Origin: Anaerocolumna jejuensis DSM 15929
GTDB taxonomy: Bacteria; Bacillota; Clostridia; Lachnospirales; Lachnospiraceae
Direction of reading: 5' to 3'
NCBI RefSeq assembly: GCF_900142215.1
Contig: NZ_FRAC01000018.1
Span: 62,001 to 126,000 of the forward strand
DNA: 64,000 nt
Shown here: in pieces, positions 16,688 through 24,536 of the stretch
How the letters are laid out: every line of letters starts with the position of its first letter
Numbering within the stretch: the stretch's first letter is position 1
Notes under the pieces: generated by a model
The model's input: only the letters and a program-made list of their open reading frames with translations
What the model was told of the DNA's origin: nothing
Database searches by the model: none
Made by a program: the position numbers and the translations under genes

Positions 16688-19258
16688 TCAAGTCATGTCA
16701 TCTCGAAGCGCATCAATGATATCTTCTTTTTTTATCTTACTAATGGCATACAGCATTGTTATGAACACGATAAAGAGCACGCTGATTACGCTGATTGCCA
16801 TACTGCCCCACGGGAATACATAATTGAAGTTGTCTATCCTTTCTGCGCCCGCCAACCCTTCGTAGATCAGCCACGAAGAGATTGTCGCTATCGGAATCCC
16901 AAATAGCAACGTCCTCATGCCATAAAAGATACACTCAAAATTCATCATTTTATTGAAATCACGGTCCGACATTCCTATTGAGCGGAGCATGGCAAGCTCC
17001 CGCCTGCGCAGCCTGATATTCGTGGAAATCGTGTTGAACACATTGGCAACGGCAATCAGCGAAATCATAATGACAAACACATAGGTGAAAACATCAATAA
17101 CAAAGGTCAGACTGCGGTATTGTTCAACTGTTGTGTATACATTAAATAGGGTATAGGCAGACGTAATTCCTGCGTCGTGTATCATCGCTTCCATATTAGC
17201 CACCGATTGTGAAGGATTCTTTGACAGAAAGCTCAGGCCTATATCAGCATGAGTATCAGGGGTTTCAAACTTCTCTTTGAGCGAATAAGGTGCCACCACC
17301 ATAAAAACGTATGAATTCTTCTTGGAAGACTGCTTTGAGATCACATCCACCGGATATGTATCGACAAAGGTAATGTTTATGCTTTGCCCCTGTTCCAGCT
17401 TCGGCTTGTCATTTATTTGAGGAGCGGCACTGAAAGTCATAGAACGGCTCGCAAACATATCAAACACTTCGTCCGGCCCGCCTTTCTTTTCAACCCGCTC
17501 TTTGGCAACGGCAATCATTTTCGCGTCCTCCCCGGTATATTCTTTTGCGGACAAGCCTATTTTTTTAATAAAATTTAGATATTCGCTGTCCGGGATAAAC
17601 TGGATGTCCATTGGCAGATGAACCGTTTGGTCCGGCGCAGTATAATCCGCATCTTTCCGGTAACGGTCTGAAAAATCGCTGGCCTTAACTGCACACGAAT
17701 ATGCTAAAATCGCTTGGTATGAGCTTTCGTAAACCCCGTCTGCGGTTTTTAGTTTGTCGTAAAGCAGGAACATTTCACTGTCGTCCATGTCCTGATTGGT
17801 AAAAAGAATGTCATAGTCAAAGTCCATTATTGAACGTTCCGAAAGTCGTTTCAGAGTTGTTCCAAAAGCACTTCCAGATACAAACAGCACCACGCTTAAA
17901 GTAAGCGATAACACAATGCTGCGATAGCGTCTCTTGTTTCTCTTAAAGTTCTTTAGCGCAAGAGTTCCCTCCAAACCGTAAATACGCTCAATGAATTTTG
18001 ACGTTTTTACGGCTTTCGATTCGGTTTTGACCTCGTTGGTCTGGTGAATGCTCTCCATCACGGGAGTGTTTGCGGCTTTCCTGGCCGGGATATAGGCTGA
18101 AATCAAAATGGTAACCAAACTGACCACCGCCGCCACGACAATCGCTGAGACAGACACCGACAAGGTTAAAGGCACGGTGCTGTATGCAATGTTCCCGAAA
18201 TTCCCGGCAACAATAGGAATGACAAGTCCGATACTACCTATGCCGGCCATAATGCCAATCGGTATCCCGACCGCGCCAATACAAAGTCCCTCGAACAGCA
18301 CCGAATTTCGCAATTGCTTTGGCGTGGCGCCAACCGAAGAGAGAATACCGAACTGGCGTGTACGTTCGTTCAGCGAGATGTTGAAGGAGTTATAAATCAG
18401 AAAAATCGAGCCCAGCATTATTATGGCAACCAAAATGCCGCCAACCGTGTACAAAAGTGTGTTAATTATTTTATCATCCGAAATCCCCATGAAGCGCAGC
18501 ACAGAATCATTAAAGACATAAACCCCTGCTCCGGCTGTTTTGCTTGCGTAAGCCTTTACCTGGCGGGGGTTTTTAAGCGTGACAAATAGGCTGAAGCTAT
18601 CCGTTTTCTCACTGGTATCTGCTTTCGTTATCAAGGTATATCCCGGTGCAGAATGTTCCTCAAAACCGGGTCTTTCACAGATACCCACAACCGTGTAGGT
18701 TTTCTCGTCTTTGGGTACAAGAGCTTCTTTCCCGGAAACGTAAGGGTCGTGTTGACCGAGATTCTTTTTTCCATTCATGCGGCTTCCAACAGAAAGGGAA
18801 ATCGTATCGCCCACCTTAAAGGTAACGCCGCCCTTTATCTGGACGTGGACCGGAACAAGAATCTCACTGCTGTTTTTAGGCAGCCTGCCAGAAATCAGAC
18901 TTATGGGCAGGGTATCAAAGGCTTTCTCGTTAAATCCGGCGATAAAAAGATAAGGCTTTTCGGGGCTTTTCCCGTCCTTAAGTGTTGCGTAGCCGATATT
19001 TTGATACGCTACGGTGTTTGCAACTCCCTTGTCATGGGTTCGCTCCTGCACGAAGGAGGAATTAACCTCCAAAAACTCTACGTGCCAACCGCCGTATTTT
19101 ACAATAGAACCATTTATCAGAAAATTTAACAGGGAAGTACCAAAGGTAGCGACTGCCGTAATCATGGCGGCGGACAGAACAACTCCGATAATTGTGACAA
19201 ACGTTCGGGTACGGCTTTTTTTCATGCTTTGCAGGGTAACTTTGTTGAAAATGTTCAT
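16688..19258 (-). CDS. ABC transporter permease with two FtsX domains
   Basis: An 856-residue membrane protein: a helix near residues 18-38, an outer domain to about 260, the first FtsX block (three helices, about 268-395, with NERTRQFGILSSVGATPKQL), a central helix near 445, a second outer domain, and the second FtsX block (about 725-850, with RRRELAMLRSIGMS). This is the YtrF/MacB-like or long Bce-type permease layout. Its ATG overlaps the ATPase stop by 4 bp. With the ATPase, intramembrane kinase and regulator upstream it forms a peptide-sensing and resistance unit. Codon use is more GC-rich than in neighbours. Confidence 0.9.
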   Translation of the reverse strand: MNIFNKVTLQSMKKSRTRTFVTIIGVVLSAAMITAVATFGTSLLNFLINGSIVKYGGWHVEFLEVNSSFVQERTHDKGVANTVAYQNIGYATLKDGKSPEKPYLFIAGFNEKAFDTLPISLISGRLPKNSSEILVPVHVQIKGGVTFKVGDTISLSVGSRMNGKKNLGQHDPYVSGKEALVPKDEKTYTVVGICERPGFEEHSAPGYTLITKADTSEKTDSFSLFVTLKNPRQVKAYASKTAGAGVYVFNDSVLRFMGISDDKIINTLLYTVGGILVAIIMLGSIFLIYNSFNISLNERTRQFGILSSVGATPKQLRNSVLFEGLCIGAVGIPIGIMAGIGSIGLVIPIVAGNFGNIAYSTVPLTLSVSVSAIVVAAVVSLVTILISAYIPARKAANTPVMESIHQTNEVKTESKAVKTSKFIERIYGLEGTLALKNFKRNKRRYRSIVLSLTLSVVLFVSGSAFGTTLKRLSERSIMDFDYDILFTNQDMDDSEMFLLYDKLKTADGVYESSYQAILAYSCAVKASDFSDRYRKDADYTAPDQTVHLPMDIQFIPDSEYLNFIKKIGLSAKEYTGEDAKMIAVAKERVEKKGGPDEVFDMFASRSMTFSAAPQINDKPKLEQGQSINITFVDTYPVDVISKQSSKKNSYVFMVVAPYSLKEKFETPDTHADIGLSFLSKNPSQSVANMEAMIHDAGITSAYTLFNVYTTVEQYRSLTFVIDVFTYVFVIMISLIAVANVFNTISTNIRLRRRELAMLRSIGMSDRDFNKMMNFECIFYGMRTLLFGIPIATISSWLIYEGLAGAERIDNFNYVFPWGSMAISVISVLFIVFITMLYAISKIKKEDIIDALRDDMT

Positions 19259-19938
19259 GGCCGCACCCTCTCATCTCTCACTACTTTGCCGTCTGATATG
19301 CCGATAATGCGGTCTGCTTGCAGGGCGATATTTTCGTCATGGGTGACGAGGAGCAGGGTCTGCCCATATTTTTTATTGCTTTCTTTCAGCAGTTTAACGA
19401 TTTCATGCCCATTCCGGCTGTCCAAACTGCCCGTGGGTTCGTCGGCAAGCATGACCGCCGGGGCGTTCATCAAAGCACGTCCTATGGAAACGCGCTGCTG
19501 CTGACCACCCGAAAGCTGATTGGGTAAATGCGTTTTTCGTTCCTGCAGCCCAAGCAGTTCAAGCAGGTCATTCAGCCGCTCCTCGTTGACCTTGCGCTTG
19601 TCCATCAGGATAGGCAAGGTGATGTTTTCCACCACATTCAAGGTGGGAATCAGGTTGTGAAACTGGTAGATCAGTCCGACCTGCCGCCTGCGGAAAATGG
19701 CAAGTTTTTCATTGCTCCCCGCATATACATCCTGCCCGTTCAAATACACTTTTCCGCTTGTCGGCACGTCCACGCCCCCAATGCTGTGAAGCAATGTGGA
19801 TTTACCCGAGCCGGAGGAGCCGATGATTGCGGTAAACTCTCCCTTTTCGATTGTGAGCGAAACATGGTCAAGTGCAGTAACTTGGTTTTCGCTCTTGCCA
19901 TAGGTTTTGCATAAATTTTCAATTTTTAAAAACTCCAT
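19255..19938 (-). CDS. ABC transporter ATPase (MacB/BceA type)
   Basis: A 227-residue ATPase of the MacB/LolD/BceA group: Walker A GSSGSGKST, Q loop in QVGLIYQFHNLIPTL, signature LSGGQQQRVSIGRAL, Walker B VMLADEPTGSLD and switch histidine in LLLVTHDENIAL. The start is ATG 19938 after AAAGGAG; a longer frame exists but has no site. It is coupled to the permease by a 4-bp overlap and separated from the kinase by about 160 bp that hold a BceR-like box. Confidence 0.93.
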   Translation of the reverse strand: MEFLKIENLCKTYGKSENQVTALDHVSLTIEKGEFTAIIGSSGSGKSTLLHSIGGVDVPTSGKVYLNGQDVYAGSNEKLAIFRRRQVGLIYQFHNLIPTLNVVENITLPILMDKRKVNEERLNDLLELLGLQERKTHLPNQLSGGQQQRVSIGRALMNAPAVMLADEPTGSLDSRNGHEIVKLLKESNKKYGQTLLLVTHDENIALQADRIIGISDGKVVRDERVRP

Positions 19939-20068
19939 TATGTGAGTCTCCTTTCCTGCGTATGCCTTCTGCGCATCCAAGTTTTGCGCTTAGGATTAAG
20001 CCGGCACAAAACCTGGAAATTGAAAGTGTATTTCTATCAACCTTTACCCATATAATAGAACCTTCAAA

Positions 20069-20082
20069 TTACATTTCTGTGA
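20069..20082 (-). promoter_or_regulatory. BceR-type box before ATPase-permease genes
   Basis: On the minus strand the sequence TCACA-GAAA-TGTAA fits the TNACA-N4-TGTAA pattern known for BceR-like regulators. A TATTAT element (20052-20057) lies downstream at promoter-like distance. It is located between the kinase gene and the ATPase gene. Confidence 0.6.
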
Positions 20083-20101
20083 CTTTTAAGTGAGAGATTC
20101 G

Positions 20102-21091
20102 TCACTTTGGGAAACGAATGGAAAATATCGCACCGCCCTGGGGGTGATTTTTTGCGGTAATCGTCCCTCCCTGCCGTGTTATAATCATCTTGCAGAGAGC
20201 CAAGCCAATTCCGTAGCCTGTAGCTTTTGAGTTTTTCCCGCGATAAAACCGGTCGAACAGGCTGGGTAAATCTTCTTTTTCAAAGCCCGCGCCGCTGTCG
20301 TGGATGGAAATTTCAGTAAACAATGGGTTGTCCCCGCAGACAATCTCAATCCTCCCGTTCTCACCTGCACTTTCCATGCAATTTTTGAGGATGTTTTGAA
20401 TTGCTTCCGAAAGCCAGCCTGAATCGCCTTGAATAAGCAACCCTTCCGGTGCGTCTATTTGCAAATCAATATTGTGCAGTTCCATCGAAATCAGAAACGG
20501 ACGAAGCGCTGCTCCTATCAAGCTGCTTACATCTATCTGCCCGCTTTGGAACACCACAATGCCCGCGTCCAGGCGGGATAATTTCAAAAGGGAAGTCAGC
20601 AGCCAATCCATCTGTACAAACAATTCCTCTGTTTCCCGCATCAATGCTTTCCGGTCATTTTCGTCAGGGTTATTCTTCAGCAGTGACAGAATAAGGTTCA
20701 CGGATGTGAGAGGGGTACGGAGCTGATGGGCTATGTCAGCCAGTGAATCTGCAAGATGTTCTTTTTCTTTTTTCAGTGCGTCGTTTTGCTCCCGAATACG
20801 CAGGGTCATTTTTGTTATCTCGCTCTGCAGAATGGAAAGTTCGCCCTCGTCCGATTCACCAATATACAGATGGTCAGCGTTATGAAGTACAAGATCGATT
20901 TGATTTGAAATCTGCGAAATACTATCATATCGTGCTTTGGTAAACGCAAAAAACGCTGCGCCAAAGGCGGCGGCAGAAGAGATGGCAAGGATTCCAGCCG
21001 CGGTATTGATTGCAAATCCCAGCAGCACAGCAGCGGCGGCTATTAAGGAGAACAAAATGGCAAACTGCCGAAACTCTCTATTCCGAAGCAT
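20102..21091 (-). CDS. Intramembrane-sensing histidine kinase (BceS-like)
   Basis: A 329-residue kinase whose N-terminus has two helices with almost no external loop (FAILFSLIAAAAVLLGFAI and AGILAISSAAAFGAAFFAF), the mark of kinases that sense through a partner ABC permease. The phosphoacceptor box is DIAHQLRTPLTS, the N box AIQNILKNCMESAG, and the G boxes DSGAGFEKEDL and GYGIGLALCKMII. The start overlaps the 3' end of the regulator gene by 14 bp, so the two are translationally coupled. Confidence 0.93.
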   Translation of the reverse strand: MLRNREFRQFAILFSLIAAAAVLLGFAINTAAGILAISSAAAFGAAFFAFTKARYDSISQISNQIDLVLHNADHLYIGESDEGELSILQSEITKMTLRIREQNDALKKEKEHLADSLADIAHQLRTPLTSVNLILSLLKNNPDENDRKALMRETEELFVQMDWLLTSLLKLSRLDAGIVVFQSGQIDVSSLIGAALRPFLISMELHNIDLQIDAPEGLLIQGDSGWLSEAIQNILKNCMESAGENGRIEIVCGDNPLFTEISIHDSGAGFEKEDLPSLFDRFYRGKNSKATGYGIGLALCKMIITRQGGTITAKNHPQGGAIFSIRFPK

Positions 21092-21764
21092 ACCCGCCCC
21101 CCAATCTATATCCTGTCCCGCGAACAGTCAGAATGATCTGCGGGGCTGCGGGGTTGTTCTCTATCTTCTCCCGCAGGCGTTTAATGTACACGGTCAATGT
21201 ATTGTCATTGACAAACTCACCTGCAGCGTCCCACAATTCGTCAAGCAGCCTGCTCCTTGTGATAATACTTTTTGGGTTGTTAATAAACACCAACAGCAAG
21301 CGGTATTCCAAGGCTGAAAGAAAAACCTCGCTGCCGTCCTTTTTCACGACGCCGCTTGCCATGTCGACATGAAGCCCGCAGGTTTCAAAAGCCGATGGAG
21401 AACCTCCGCTTTTTCGCAGGGCGGTTCCAATTCGCGCAATCAATTCACGCGGACGAAAAGGCTTGGTGATATAATCGTCCGCCCCCATATTCAGTCCGGT
21501 AACAACACTCGCCTCATCACCGGAAGCCGTCAGAAAGATAACGGGGATATCCCCTGTTTCTTTGATTTCCGTGCAAACCGTAAAGCCATTTCCGTCAGGC
21601 AGAGAAATATCAATCAACGCCAGGTCAAATTTATTCCCGGCAAGCGCAGCAAGAGCTTCACTCCGCGTAGGGGCATGGGTGACTGTAAATCCCTCCGAGC
21701 GGAGCAAAAGTATAAGGTTCTTAGCGATTGCCTTATCATCCTCAACCAAAAATATCCGTTTCAT
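21078..21764 (-). CDS. OmpR-family response regulator (BceR-like)
   Basis: A 228-residue regulator with receiver residues in VEDDKAIAKN, ALIDISLPDG (phosphoacceptor) and DDYITKPFRPREL, then a winged helix (SALEYRLLLVFINNPKSIIT, TLTVYIKRLREKI). AAAGGAGGGTG precedes the ATG. First gene of the four-gene unit regulator-kinase-ATPase-permease. Confidence 0.93.
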   Translation of the reverse strand: MKRIFLVEDDKAIAKNLILLLRSEGFTVTHAPTRSEALAALAGNKFDLALIDISLPDGNGFTVCTEIKETGDIPVIFLTASGDEASVVTGLNMGADDYITKPFRPRELIARIGTALRKSGGSPSAFETCGLHVDMASGVVKKDGSEVFLSALEYRLLLVFINNPKSIITRSRLLDELWDAAGEFVNDNTLTVYIKRLREKIENNPAAPQIILTVRGTGYRLGGGYASE

Positions 21765-21858
21765 TTATTTTCACCCTCCTTTACTTTACTGCTCCTAATA
21801 GCTCTATTGTATTTCTTTTGACGGAAATATACAAGATTAGGTATAAAACAAAGTCAAA

Positions 21859-21895
21859 GACCGCTCATTTTTAAAAAGCTTAAAAATAAGCGGTC
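21859..21895 (-). terminator. Hairpin after the carbohydrate locus
   Basis: GACCGCT (21859-21865) pairs with AGCGGTC (21889-21895), extended by TTTTTAA/TTAAAAA. It lies between the carbohydrate genes and the Bce-like unit. The following T tract is interrupted, so strength is uncertain. Confidence 0.55.
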
Positions 21896-22003
21896 TAAAC
21901 GAATTCTAATTATTTATTTAAATGATAAAGAATTTTGTCTTTCTATTGAAATTAAGTATTGTAGCTTCATGTGTTCCGAGACACCATATCAAGAATGTCC
22001 GTA

Positions 22004-22310
22004 TTAGCTGCCATGGGCTGCCGGAATCAAAATACAACGGACAACTTTTACATTACTGCCAATATCCTTCTCTGTAAATGTAACTTCAGGAAGACCTTCA
22101 AATTTCTGATAGCTTACTTCTTTGTTTGGTCCAGTGATCTTGATGTATCTTTTTTTGCTTCCCGTCTTAGAATCCAATTCTATTTCTAACCAGTCCAGTT
22201 TTGTCGTCTTGCCGATATGAACACACATCTTCCAGCTCATCCTGCCAAGAAGAATACATATGATTATGCTCCTCTGCCTCACTAACCATCGCAAAAAAAC
22301 ACTGATTAAT
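22004..22310 (-). pseudogene. Frameshifted C-terminal gene remnant
   Basis: Two adjacent minus-strand frames each read as protein-like: one gives FFAMVSEAEEHNHMYSSW then QDELEDV, the other continues from about IGKTTKLDWLEIELDSKTG through ITGPNKEVSYQKFEGLPEVT to a stop at 22004. Together they look like one C-terminal domain broken by a frameshift near 22220. No start with a ribosome binding site is present and the 5' part is missing. It directly abuts the GH31 stop codon. Family not identified. Confidence 0.55.
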
Positions 22311-22317
22311 GCATTTA

Positions 22318-24420
22318 TCATAATGTATCAATAAAGTTCCATTTGATTTCGCTGTAGCTTCCATAGAATTTATCCATATTGCCGGATACTTTTCCTGTCT
22401 TCTTACCATTATCCTCTATATTAACTTCCAAACTGAACCATTGATAATTTCCTTTTTTATAATCCAGACTCTCTCCGTCATCTTCATACAACAGGAATTT
22501 ACCGCTTTTCATACCATAATGTCTTATCTCTAATGGTACCGGTACACCTTTTGCCGGAACATGATTGTATGCAGGTATCATAGGAATAATCCCCCCATCT
22601 TTCACAAAAAGCGGAAGCTTATCTATGGTAGCTTCGATTTTTATAAAGTTTCCTCCTGTAAATTCTTTACCCGTATCAAAATAATACCATTTTCCTTCAG
22701 GCAGATAAACGAAACGTTCTTTCTGACCGGCCAATAGTGGTGCGACCAGAATGAAATCTCCTGCCATATATTGATTATCCACTTCATCTTGGAATATATC
22801 CCATGACTTGGTCTTTTCAAAGCCACTGGCTTCTTTATATAATTCACCAACCTTTGCAGGATTATAACCTTCCTCTAAATGCATCGCTCTAAAAGGTGGG
22901 ATGCCTTCAAAATTGTATTTTGCAAAAGCTGAATAAAAGTATGGTATTAATCTCATTCTGAGGTTAACATAATGTAAAATAATATCATAAACTTCTGGGT
23001 AGGACCATGGTTTTGTCCCATCTGCCCATGCATTTAAAATGGCGATTGGTGAAAAGCAGACTGTCTGAAAACGCCTGACCCAGTCTTCACTGCTTTGGGC
23101 CGTTCTGACTTCCGGAGTCCACAAAAGCCCGCTAAAGCTGGAATTGCACAATGCTCTGATAAATTGTTCATGATCATACAAATCGGAATATAGTACATAG
23201 GGAAGGGTGGAGGCAGCTGCATTAGAAGCTCTTACCATCCCATATGTGCGTTTGTTTACTTCATAAAACAGTTCTGCCGTAGTCTTTTGAAACAATAGTC
23301 CAAGGAGCTGCCTCATCTGTTCCCCATCATTTCCAGACGGAAAAGTTGCATGGGTCGGAAACATCCATGAGAAATCTGTGAGCTCACTTCCATCACATTC
23401 ATCCAGCTTGTAACCCGAAATTCCTATATCAATATGCTCTTGCCTGTGCTGAGCCTTAATTATTTTTCTGACCTCCGGTACAGAGTAATCCGGAATTATC
23501 CCTGCCCACACGGTATGTGAACCTGCATAGGGTTCAAGTTCAGTAAAAATCTTTGCCTCAGGGGATACATATGCATGTTCCCAAAGATTGATTTTAAAGC
23601 CATTTTCAGCCATTTTGGATACAAAAGCAGAAGGGTCTGGGAATCTCTCCTGTGACCATTCATAGGTAACCGGATAGCTTTTTGAATGCCAGCCAGGCTC
23701 AAGTCCAATTACATCACAGGGAAAACCTCTTTTTCTGTATTCCAGCGCTTCTTTGACTACCTGATCACCGGTGTATGCAGAAGGTGCCCTGTGCCAAAAA
23801 CCAAGACCCCATTTTGGCGGAAGTACTCCGCCTCCGAAATAAAGGTTATAGCGTTGTACTATCTCCAATAAAGAACTTCCCGAAAATGCAAAGATTTCAG
23901 TTCCGTTACCTGGTATTACAACCTCTATCAGATCTGATAAGGGGGTATAGTCAAAATCCGGATCACTCACATTATCTTTGGCCTTGGGTGGATTTTTACT
24001 GTCCTTCCTAACACAGGAACCGCAGTAAATTGTAATAGCTCTCGAGGTATTTATAAACAGGCCATAACCCCCCGTTGACAAATAAAATGGAACGGGAGCA
24101 TGACTTTCTCCTGTATCCTGTTTGGGATTGCTATTAACGTGCAAATAGCGTGTCTTTCCTCTGTGATTTATTTTCATGAATTGCAAACCCAAACCGTAAA
24201 TTCTTTCCTCTGGCTGAAGGGGAATTCTAATTATGGTTTTACCATTTGTTATTTCATATTCCATCAATGTGACCGACTGCGGAAAATTAGTTTCCGTCAG
24301 TTTTCTCAACTTTTCATATACAGGAGCCGCATCCATAACCAGTACAGGATTGAACTTATCTTCGCAACCTATTATAGTTTTCCATATACCATTTGCGCAG
24401 TCCTCCCATTTAATCTCCAT
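22318..24420 (-). CDS. Glycoside hydrolase family 31 (alpha-glucosidase/alpha-xylosidase-like)
   Basis: A cytoplasmic protein of about 700 residues. An N-terminal beta-sandwich region (RIPLQPEERIYGLGLQFMKI) leads into the (beta/alpha)8 barrel with PPKWGLGFWHR and the nucleophile region ISGYKLDECDGSEL, where the Asp after KL is the likely nucleophile; the acid/base region is LLWTPEVR rather than the classical GGD. C-terminal LRMRLIPYFYSAF and a beta domain follow. It thus belongs to a divergent GH31 group removing terminal alpha-linked glucose or xylose. Start: ATG 24420 or TTG 24426 after AAAGGG. It follows a GH94 phosphorylase in one operon. Confidence 0.88.
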   Translation of the reverse strand: MEIKWEDCANGIWKTIIGCEDKFNPVLVMDAAPVYEKLRKLTETNFPQSVTLMEYEITNGKTIIRIPLQPEERIYGLGLQFMKINHRGKTRYLHVNSNPKQDTGESHAPVPFYLSTGGYGLFINTSRAITIYCGSCVRKDSKNPPKAKDNVSDPDFDYTPLSDLIEVVIPGNGTEIFAFSGSSLLEIVQRYNLYFGGGVLPPKWGLGFWHRAPSAYTGDQVVKEALEYRKRGFPCDVIGLEPGWHSKSYPVTYEWSQERFPDPSAFVSKMAENGFKINLWEHAYVSPEAKIFTELEPYAGSHTVWAGIIPDYSVPEVRKIIKAQHRQEHIDIGISGYKLDECDGSELTDFSWMFPTHATFPSGNDGEQMRQLLGLLFQKTTAELFYEVNKRTYGMVRASNAAASTLPYVLYSDLYDHEQFIRALCNSSFSGLLWTPEVRTAQSSEDWVRRFQTVCFSPIAILNAWADGTKPWSYPEVYDIILHYVNLRMRLIPYFYSAFAKYNFEGIPPFRAMHLEEGYNPAKVGELYKEASGFEKTKSWDIFQDEVDNQYMAGDFILVAPLLAGQKERFVYLPEGKWYYFDTGKEFTGGNFIKIEATIDKLPLFVKDGGIIPMIPAYNHVPAKGVPVPLEIRHYGMKSGKFLLYEDDGESLDYKKGNYQWFSLEVNIEDNGKKTGKVSGNMDKFYGSYSEIKWNFIDTL

Positions 24421-24536
24421 CTGCAACAATATCACCCTTTCTGTTCTATATAAATTATAATTATAGTATCTGAACCTTTTTACATACATCTCCCAGTCTC
24501 AGAAAAACCTCAAGCCAGCCTCCGGCAAGTAATATC

